Source of the DNA: Candidatus Levyibacteriota bacterium | Lineage (GTDB): Bacteria; Patescibacteriota; Microgenomatia; Levybacterales; UBA12049 | Assembly (NCBI GenBank): GCA_016204425.1 | Contig: JACQKR010000056.1 | Span: 1 to 14,614 of the forward strand | Reading direction: 5' to 3' | DNA: 14,614 nucleotides | Shown here: positions 4,646-10,189 of the stretch, in pieces | Numbering within the stretch: the first letter of the stretch is position 1 | Layout of the letters: every line of letters begins with the position of its first letter | Made by a program: the position numbers and the translations under genes | Notes under the pieces: generated by a model | Told to the model about the DNA's origin: nothing | What the model saw: only the letters and a program-made list of their open reading frames with translations | The model's database searches: none

Positions 4646-6721
4646 CTAATCCGGGGAAATCACCTTTGCAAGGTGTTTTTGCAGCTTTTCCTGCAATAAC
4701 GGGTATTTTGCGAGTTGTGGGAAGATGTGCTCCGCTTCTTTTCTTGCCCGCTCAATCAGCGGAAAATCGGAAAACGAGGCTATTTTAAGCGCAACTTGTC
4801 CGGACTGCATCGTTCCGTACAATTCGCCCGGTCCACGTAGTCTCAGGTCGTATTCGGCGAGTTCAGCGCCGACGTGCATCGTCTCCATTGCTTTGATCCG
4901 TTCGATAGTTTGCTCGTTTTTTGACTCGGTAAAAAGGAGACAATATGATTGTTTCTCTCCCCTCCCCACTCTTCCTCGAAGCTGGTGTAGTTGTGCGAGT
5001 CCAAATCGTTCTGCAGCCTCAATTACCATAATTGTTGCATTCGGAACATCGATGCCGACCTCAACAACAGGCGTTGCGACGAGAATATCGTATTTCTTGT
5101 CTTTGAAATCGGCAAGAATTGCGTCTTTTTCTTTCCCTTTCAATTTTCCATGAAGCAAGGCTAATTTGAGGTCAGGAAAAATAACCGTTTTCAACCGTTC
5201 ATACTCTTTTACCGCCGCCTTAACAGTCGTCATATTTTCTGATTCTTCAATAAACGGACAGATGATAAATGCCTGTGAAGCAGTATTTTTGATTTCTTTC
5301 CTCATCCAGCTATATGCACCTTCGCGTTTTATTGGCGGCACGAGCCATGTTTTGATTTTTTTGCGTCCCTTGGGCATTTCGTTGAGATATGACAGGTCCA
5401 AGTCCCCATAGAGCGTGAGTGCGACCGTTCGGGGGATCGGCGTTGCGGTCATTGTTAAAAGATGGGGGTTTTCCCCTTTTTGGCGGATAATACCCCGCTG
5501 CTCAACGCCAAACCGCTGCTGCTCATCGATCACCACAAGGCCGAGGTTTTTAAATGTAACGTTTTTCGATAAGAGAGCGTGAGTACCTACGAGAACGTCC
5601 GCTTCAGTATCTTGTATTTTGTATTTAGTATTTTGTCTTTTTTGCTTAATACTTGATACTAAATACTTAATACTACTTGTTGCTAGACCAACTTTGACAC
5701 CAAAGGGAGATAGGAGTTTCGAAATTGTATTATAGTGCTGTGTGGCGAGTATTTCAGTCGGCGCCATGAAGACTGACTGGGCATTATTCAGGAATGCCTC
5801 ATACATCGCGACTGTTGCGACAACTGTTTTTCCACTCCCCACGTCTCCTTGCAGTAGACGATTCATTGGCTTGGTCTGGGAGACATCATACAGGATGTTC
5901 CCGACTGCGAGCATTTGCGCGTTCGTTAAAATAAATGGCAATGATTTGATAAACATATCAAGCTTTGGTTTATGATCTTTTACAGCAAATGCTTTTCCCT
6001 CCAGCTTCTCCTCCCATTGAGAGCGACGGTAAAAGGACGCGAGCTGGTACAAGAACAATTCATCAAATGACAATCGTTCTCGAGCCAGCACTGCCTGTTG
6101 CAATGTCGTGGGAAAATGGATTGTCTTCATTGCCTGCTCAAAAGGAAGAAATCGATTTCTCCTTAGCATTTCTTCGGGTAAAAATTCATGGAGCTCCCCT
6201 CTTTGTTCATGGAGGATTTTATAGATTTGCCGTCTGAGCCATTTTGACGACACTCCGTGTGTTTCCGGATAGACGGGAACGAGTCTTCCCGTATGGATCA
6301 GGGTACTACCTGTTTTTTCATTCACTATTTCATAATCGGGAGAAACAAGTACTGTCTTATGCTGAAATGTATCTATTTTTCCAGAGAATGCGACCGTATC
6401 GCCTTGATTAATGTATTTCGTCAAGAAAGGCTGGTTATACCAGGTTATTTCAATATTTCCGGTGTCATCGGCAACGAGTGCTTTCTGAATAACTTTCCGG
6501 CTCCTTGTATAGACATTCTGTATGGAAATGACATCTCCCTGGATGGTGACTGTTTCTCCCGGCTGAGTGTGTGCGATTTTTGAGAAAAGGGTGTAGTCCT
6601 CGTATCGGGATGGAATATGGTATAAGAAATCCTCAAAGGTAACAATTCCGAGCCGCTCGAGCCGGGGTGCATACATCTGGAACACGCGGCCTGCCCCTTT
6701 CACCGGTTCCTGCAATTTCAT
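4646..6721 (-). CDS. recG: ATP-dependent DNA helicase RecG
   Basis: RecG is a superfamily 2 double-stranded DNA translocase that remodels stalled forks and Holliday junctions. The 691-aa protein (E. coli 693) has the N-terminal wedge/OB domain (about 55-130), Walker A GDVGSGKT (292-299), PTEILA (321-326), the DEQQRFG box (399-405), TATP (425-428), GIDVPNA (556-562), QLRGRVGRG (580-588) and the RecG-specific C-terminus (LAEYDLRLRGPGELYGTMQSG, split near 621-641). Between motifs Ia and II, residues about 350-372 (IKYLVSSIKQKRQNTKYKIQ) are a low-complexity insertion encoded by an AT-rich repeat. RecG homologues have only a short KGKER-type linker there. The ATG lies 7 nt after the stop of the 34-aa gene, with a TATAAT box overlapping that stop. 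All key motifs are intact, so the enzyme is probably active. Confidence 0.96.
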   Translation of the reverse strand: MKLQEPVKGAGRVFQMYAPRLERLGIVTFEDFLYHIPSRYEDYTLFSKIAHTQPGETVTIQGDVISIQNVYTRSRKVIQKALVADDTGNIEITWYNQPFLTKYINQGDTVAFSGKIDTFQHKTVLVSPDYEIVNEKTGSTLIHTGRLVPVYPETHGVSSKWLRRQIYKILHEQRGELHEFLPEEMLRRNRFLPFEQAMKTIHFPTTLQQAVLARERLSFDELFLYQLASFYRRSQWEEKLEGKAFAVKDHKPKLDMFIKSLPFILTNAQMLAVGNILYDVSQTKPMNRLLQGDVGSGKTVVATVAMYEAFLNNAQSVFMAPTEILATQHYNTISKLLSPFGVKVGLATSSIKYLVSSIKQKRQNTKYKIQDTEADVLVGTHALLSKNVTFKNLGLVVIDEQQRFGVEQRGIIRQKGENPHLLTMTATPIPRTVALTLYGDLDLSYLNEMPKGRKKIKTWLVPPIKREGAYSWMRKEIKNTASQAFIICPFIEESENMTTVKAAVKEYERLKTVIFPDLKLALLHGKLKGKEKDAILADFKDKKYDILVATPVVEVGIDVPNATIMVIEAAERFGLAQLHQLRGRVGRGEKQSYCLLFTESKNEQTIERIKAMETMHVGAELAEYDLRLRGPGELYGTMQSGQVALKIASFSDFPLIERARKEAEHIFPQLAKYPLLQEKLQKHLAKVISPD
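5608..5677. repeat. AT-rich inverted repeat inserted in frame in recG
   Basis: GTATTTAGTAT (5621-5631) is the exact complement of ATACTAAATAC (5656-5666), flanked by further TAATACT/AGTATT words. The stretch encodes the K/Y/I/Q/N/S-rich segment of recG residues about 349-372, which has no counterpart in typical RecG. The word TAATACTAC (5669-5677 region) also occurs in the rpmF upstream repeat, suggesting a dispersed family. Exact borders cannot be set without homologues. Confidence 0.6.
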
Positions 6722-6727
6722 AAAAAG

Positions 6728-6733
6728 ATTATA
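6728..6733 (-). promoter_or_regulatory. Possible -10 box for recG (TATAAT)
   Basis: A perfect TATAAT on the minus strand ends 6 nt before the recG ATG and overlaps the stop codon of the 34-aa gene. It lacks the extended TG and no -35 is evident, so it may be fortuitous. If used, it would also give a leaderless recG message. Otherwise recG is read from the promoter of the 34-aa gene. Confidence 0.4.
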
Positions 6734-6833
6734 GGAGTGTTAGGTACGGAAGGAAAGAGGTGATAATAAGTGCGGTAACAGCGAGAATGACAATTACTTT
6801 CCAGATCCATGCCCGCTTTCGAAACATCTCCAT
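6729..6833 (-). CDS. 34-aa single-span membrane microprotein upstream of recG
   Basis: An ATG at 6833 opens a 34-codon frame ending in TAA. The peptide begins MEMFRKRAWIWK, a basic aromatic N-terminus, then has a hydrophobic helix of about 18 residues (VIVILAVTALIITSFLP, about 13-29) and ends YLTLL. By the positive-inside rule the N-terminus is cytoplasmic. Three things support a real gene: the clean amphipathic-then-hydrophobic layout, an extended -10 (TGCTATAGT) ending 6 nt before the ATG as in neighbouring genes, and a position filling the gap between the 90-aa gene and recG (7 nt before recG). The second Met (codon 3) is an alternative start. I recognise no family and no function can be assigned. 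Confidence 0.6.
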   Translation of the reverse strand: MEMFRKRAWIWKVIVILAVTALIITSFLPYLTLL

Positions 6834-6839
6834 ACGGAT

Positions 6840-6848
6840 ACTATAGCA
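6840..6848 (-). promoter_or_regulatory. Extended -10 promoter for the 34-aa gene and recG (TGCTATAGT)
   Basis: TGC-TATAGT on the minus strand ends 6 nt before the microprotein ATG. A weak -35 (TTCGGA, 6863-6868) sits at 17 nt spacing, inside the end of the 90-aa gene. The layout matches the other extended -10 elements in the window and again leaves no room for a ribosome-binding site. Confidence 0.55.
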
Positions 6849-6858
6849 TAAAGCATCT

Positions 6859-7131
6859 TTATTCCGAAGAGCTCCTATTTTTCATATATTGTCTAATAAG
6901 TGCACCTAAAAAGAATATAACGATAACCCCTGCGCCGAATATATGAATAGTATGCGCTTGCCACCTATATCCATTTGCTTGATGGGAGGATGCTGAGGTG
7001 TCAATGGTGTTGTGCGCTTTTGCACCAGTCACTATCGCATACGGCGGCCCTGTTCCGTGTGCATCTACAGGTTTTGCATTAAGACTTAAGAACAAGAAGA
7101 TAAGAAGCAGAATAGCACTAATATATTTCAT
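6859..7131 (-). CDS. Small secreted/membrane-anchored hypothetical protein, 90 aa
   Basis: The N-terminus (MKYISAILLLIFLFLSLNA, to about residue 24) looks like a Sec signal peptide, with a plausible cleavage site after KPVDA. A second hydrophobic helix (about 62-80, HIFGAGVIVIFFLGALIR) precedes a short basic tail, so the mature protein would be a small outward-facing domain of about 36 residues on one anchor. Cleavage after A24 would leave HGTGPPY at the N-terminus, and the exposed part holds further His at 40, 50, 60 and 63. There is no cysteine. I do not recognise the family; a metal-binding role is only a guess from the histidines. It follows purH after 40 bp and has no obvious Shine-Dalgarno or strong promoter, so it may be read from tyrS-purH. 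Confidence 0.65.
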   Translation of the reverse strand: MKYISAILLLIFLFLSLNAKPVDAHGTGPPYAIVTGAKAHNTIDTSASSHQANGYRWQAHTIHIFGAGVIVIFFLGALIRQYMKNRSSSE

Positions 7132-7171
7132 TATGTACTTTTTTGAGGAGATTAATAACTATCTCCATATG

Positions 7172-8776
7172 TTAGTGCCAGAAGGCGCGAGTGTGGGTGA
7201 AGACCATAGCGATGCCCGCTTTGTTTGCAGCCTCTACAGATAGTTTGTCATTGATCGATCCTCCCTGTTGCAGGATAACGCTGATGCCATGCTTGGATGC
7301 CAATTTCACCGAATCGTCAAAAGGGAAAAAACTGTCACTGATGAGAATCGCGCCGTTGGTGAATTTTCCCGCTTGTGAAAGCGCAATTTTTGTTGACCTG
7401 AGACGGGATGTTTGTCCGGATCCGATCCCCCGTGTCATTGGTATTTTTTTGTCTATGACGATCACTGCATTGGAGCGTATTTTTGTGATAAATTTCCAGC
7501 CAATTTTCATATGGTCAAGCTGCTTGGGAGATGGCTTTTTCGCTGTTACAACTTCCCAGCTTTTAAATGAATTTTCACTATCGTTTTCACCTGTTTGGAG
7601 TAAAAATCCACCGTCGACCCACTTGATGTTCATTGCATCTTTTCGCTCCCGTGGCAGTTTGCCAAATGTATAAATCCCCATACTTTTTCTGATTGACTGG
7701 AGATACGAGAGTTCTTCAAGATCTATGTGTGGTACGGCAATAATGTCCATATTTCCTTTTTTTTGGTCTTTGAAGCTTGCTATAATTTTAGCAGTGCGCA
7801 TGTCCAGTGGCTTGTTTAAGACAATGACCCCGCCAAATGCTGATTCCGGGTCTGCTTGTATCGCGAAATTCAGCGCATCGGCAATAGTCTCTCCGATCGC
7901 AATGCCGCATGGGCTGTTATGCTTGATGATAACAGCCGCGGGATCAGCAAACTGCCGCACTGCTTCCAGTCCTGCATTAATATCACTGACGTTGGTGAGA
8001 GAGAGGTCTCTTCCCCATAATTTTTTCAAGTGCTGGAAGGGAGAATTATTGTTCGGAGAGAGGTATAGCGCTGCCTGCTGATGCGGATTTTCCCCGTATC
8101 GGAGATCAAGGATTTTCCTGCCGGGTAAGGTGATTTCTTTTGGGAATAATTCGTCGGAAAGAAATGATGCAATTTGTGCATCATAAAACGATAGATGATG
8201 AAACGCTTTGGCTGCAAGCGCTTTTCGCATAGCGAATGTGACGCTTTTATTTCGTATGGCAGTTCCCACAGCTTCGTAGTCTGAAGGATCAACGACGACT
8301 AAGACATTCTTGAAATTTTTTGCAGCCGCACGGGCCATTGTAGGACCGCCGACATCAATTTGTTCAACAGCGTCATCAAGCGTAACGTCGTTTTCTTGCG
8401 TTGTTTTCTCGAAAGGATACAAGTTGCATACAACAACATCAATATTCTTGATTCCCAGCTCGTTCGCTTCTTTTACATGAGATTCTTTTGTCCGGTCGTA
8501 CAGGATTGCAGATTCTATTTGAAAACTGATTGTTTTCATTCTTCCTTCAAAGCTTTCAGGGTTACCGGTGACCAGCTCGATTGGCACAACGGGGATATTG
8601 TTTTGAGCAAGCTGTTTTGCCGTGCCTCCCGTGGAGATGATTTTATACTGTTGCTCCAGAAGAATTTTTGCAAGGTCAACGATTCCTGTTTTATCAGAAA
8701 CGCTGAGGAGTGCATACTTATGAGGTTGTTTTTTTTCGTTTGTTGTTTTTCCTGCAATACGCTTTTTTCCCGCCAT
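7172..8776 (-). CDS. purH: Bifunctional AICAR transformylase / IMP cyclohydrolase PurH
   Basis: PurH performs the last two steps of de novo IMP synthesis: formylation of AICAR with 10-formyl-THF, then ring closure. At 534 aa it is full length (E. coli 529). The MGS-like cyclohydrolase domain covers about 20-150 (YALLSVSDKTGIVDLAK, STGGTAKQL, VVCNLYPF, DVGGPTMARAAAKN). The transformylase domain follows with DLRYGENPHQQAALY, IIKHNSPCG (the catalytic Lys-His pair), ESAFGG, RSNAVIV, GIGSGQTSR, DSFFPF and the closing GIAMVFTHTRAFWH. A basic N-terminal extension of about 20 residues is unusual. It starts 2 bp after the tyrS stop and is almost certainly co-transcribed with it. No other purine-synthesis gene is in the window. 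Confidence 0.97.
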   Translation of the reverse strand: MAGKKRIAGKTTNEKKQPHKYALLSVSDKTGIVDLAKILLEQQYKIISTGGTAKQLAQNNIPVVPIELVTGNPESFEGRMKTISFQIESAILYDRTKESHVKEANELGIKNIDVVVCNLYPFEKTTQENDVTLDDAVEQIDVGGPTMARAAAKNFKNVLVVVDPSDYEAVGTAIRNKSVTFAMRKALAAKAFHHLSFYDAQIASFLSDELFPKEITLPGRKILDLRYGENPHQQAALYLSPNNNSPFQHLKKLWGRDLSLTNVSDINAGLEAVRQFADPAAVIIKHNSPCGIAIGETIADALNFAIQADPESAFGGVIVLNKPLDMRTAKIIASFKDQKKGNMDIIAVPHIDLEELSYLQSIRKSMGIYTFGKLPRERKDAMNIKWVDGGFLLQTGENDSENSFKSWEVVTAKKPSPKQLDHMKIGWKFITKIRSNAVIVIDKKIPMTRGIGSGQTSRLRSTKIALSQAGKFTNGAILISDSFFPFDDSVKLASKHGISVILQQGGSINDKLSVEAANKAGIAMVFTHTRAFWH

Positions 8777-8778
8777 AG

Positions 8779-9975
8779 TTATTTCATCGATATTCGGACA
8801 ATTCCCCGTTTTCCAACACGAAGGATCATGTTGTTTTTCAATGGGGTACGGTCTCCCTCTGTAATTTTTTTCCCATCAATCTCAATCCCTCCCTGCTGAA
8901 ACAGTCGTTTTGCATCGGATTTTGATGATGCGAGATTGAAGTCAACAAGAAAGTCTTCGTCCATAAACTCGTTATCGGCGCCGACGGAAAGGGTCGTTAT
9001 TTCGGAAGGGTATTCTCCTTTTTGCACCGTTTTTTCAAACGTTTCCTGGGCGTTTTTTGCATCATTCTCGCTATGTAATTGTTTCACAATCTCGAATGCC
9101 AATTGTTTTTTATACTGCATGGGATTATCTGTTTCTTTTATTTTTTCGGCGATAGATTGGACTTCTTCCATTGGCACATCGGTAAGATATTCAAATCCTT
9201 TGGCGATGACATCATCCCCCAGAGCCATAATTTTCCCGTACAAGTCAGAGGGGCTGTCAACAAGTGCGATAACATTTCCTTCTGTTTTTCCAATTTTACG
9301 TCCTGCAGAATCTGCCAAGAGAGGTGTTGTCATAACAAATTTTTCTTTATTGAGATAGTCTTTGACAAGTTGGCGCCCTGCCAGCATGTTAAATGTCTGG
9401 TCGGATCCTCCAATTTCGAGATCTACTTTCATTGCCACAGAGTCATATCCTTGCAAAAGCGGATAAAGAAACTCCCGAAGATTGACCGGTTCATTGTTCT
9501 TCAGACGTTCTTGGAAGAGATCACGTTCGATCAGCTGTTGCAGAGTAAAATGTCCGGCGATTTCCAGAATATCAACGAGAGATAATTTATTTAGCCAGTC
9601 ACCGTTGTAGCGAATCTCAACAGGGTTCTCGCCTGAAAACCGGACAATCTTTTCTGCTTGCATGACATAGTCTTTTGCATTCTGACGAAGTTCCTCACGG
9701 GTTAAGAACCGGTCGCGTGCCTTTGTCTTTCCGGATGGGTCACCTGCTTGTCCTGTCCCATCCCCAATAAGAAAAATAACATGGTGTCCCAGATCCTGCC
9801 AGGCTCTCAATTTTCTGAATCCGACCATGTGTCCGATGTGTAGCTTATCCCCTGTTGGATCGAATCCCTGGTAAAGTGTCAGCTTTTTTCCACTGCGGAG
9901 CACTTTTTCGAGTGCTTCCCGTGTCGGGTATATCGTGTCAACGCCACGGGTAAGAAGCTCGGTTATCTTGTCCAT
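8779..9975 (-). CDS. tyrS: Tyrosyl-tRNA synthetase
   Basis: This class I synthetase charges tRNA-Tyr. The 398-aa protein has the Rossmann catalytic domain with YQGFDPTGDKLHIGH (35-49, the HIGH signature), GDGTGQAGDPSGK (71-83), QGYDSVAMK (175-183), GGSDQTFNMLAGR (189-201) and KIGKT (227-231), the usual TyrRS variant of KMSKS. A C-terminal S4-like RNA-binding domain covers about 330-398 (SKSDAKRLFQQGGIEIDGKK). Length is close to the TyrZ-type enzymes, whose YxGFDPT form of motif 1 it shares. The promoter at 9986-9994 lies 10 nt upstream of the ATG, so tyrS appears to be the first gene of a tyrS-purH unit transcribed away from the penicillin-binding protein gene. Confidence 0.97.
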   Translation of the reverse strand: MDKITELLTRGVDTIYPTREALEKVLRSGKKLTLYQGFDPTGDKLHIGHMVGFRKLRAWQDLGHHVIFLIGDGTGQAGDPSGKTKARDRFLTREELRQNAKDYVMQAEKIVRFSGENPVEIRYNGDWLNKLSLVDILEIAGHFTLQQLIERDLFQERLKNNEPVNLREFLYPLLQGYDSVAMKVDLEIGGSDQTFNMLAGRQLVKDYLNKEKFVMTTPLLADSAGRKIGKTEGNVIALVDSPSDLYGKIMALGDDVIAKGFEYLTDVPMEEVQSIAEKIKETDNPMQYKKQLAFEIVKQLHSENDAKNAQETFEKTVQKGEYPSEITTLSVGADNEFMDEDFLVDFNLASSKSDAKRLFQQGGIEIDGKKITEGDRTPLKNNMILRVGKRGIVRISMK

Positions 9976-9985
9976 AATTTTCTTG

Positions 9986-9994
9986 AGTATAGCA
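9986..9994 (-). promoter_or_regulatory. Extended -10 promoter for tyrS (TGCTATACT)
   Basis: TGC-TATACT on the minus strand ends 10 nt before the tyrS ATG; no good -35 is visible. The identical nonamer on the opposite strand serves the penicillin-binding protein gene at 10169-10177, so this intergenic region carries two matched divergent promoters. No Shine-Dalgarno lies between it and the ATG. Confidence 0.65.
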
Positions 9995-10011
9995 TAAATC
10001 TAAATAGCAGA

Positions 10012-10160
10012 AAATTCGAAATTCGAAGCACGAAACTCGAAACAAATTCGAATGATAAAAATCTCAATGATAAAAACCGTTTTGAATATTTGTATTTTGA
10101 ACATTGTTTCGTATTCCTGCCTGCCGGCAGGCAAGGTCGATATTTGGTATTCGAATTTAT
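10012..10160. repeat. ATTCGAA-rich repeat with a 16-bp GC palindrome between divergent promoters
   Basis: The left part repeats ATTCGAA/ACTCGAAAC-like words (10012-10053). AAATTCGAAT (10044-10053) is exactly complementary to ATTCGAATTT (10149-10158), and CGAAACAA (10038-10045) to TTGTTTCG (10104-10111). Within it is the perfect 16-bp palindrome TGCCTGCCGGCAGGCA (10118-10133). The composition (AT-rich words around a GC-rich palindrome) is unlike the genes on either side and resembles dispersed repeats I know from CPR genomes. It fills most of the 214-bp tyrS-PBP intergenic region, leaving only the promoter boxes outside. Confidence 0.65.
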
Positions 10161-10168
10161 CTAAATTT

Positions 10169-10177
10169 TGCTATACT
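10169..10177 (+). promoter_or_regulatory. Extended -10 promoter for the penicillin-binding protein gene (TGCTATACT)
   Basis: TGC-TATACT on the plus strand ends 12 nt before the ATG at 10190. A weak -35 (TTCGAA, 10150-10155) lies at 16 nt spacing, formed by the right arm of the adjacent repeat. No Shine-Dalgarno precedes the ATG. The element helps decide the start, because the upstream in-frame ATG at 10052 lies before this promoter and inside repeat sequence. Confidence 0.6.
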
Positions 10178-10189
10178 ATTTCATACTCT

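Noticed and set aside
4725..5153. 142-codon plus-strand frame inside recG
   Set aside because: It lies opposite conserved RecG helicase motifs, has serine-rich shadow composition and no start signal.
7147..7166. Hairpin GGAGAT...ATCTCC between purH and the 90-aa gene as a terminator
   Set aside because: The stem is only 6 bp and is not followed by a U-run on the transcribed strand.
8360..8899. 179-codon plus-strand frame across purH and tyrS
   Set aside because: It runs opposite two well-conserved genes and crosses their junction; its Cys/Phe-rich composition is typical of a shadow frame.
10052..10189. Upstream start for the penicillin-binding protein gene
   Set aside because: The extra 46 residues are encoded by the ATTCGAA/GC-palindrome repeat and lie upstream of the extended -10 box.
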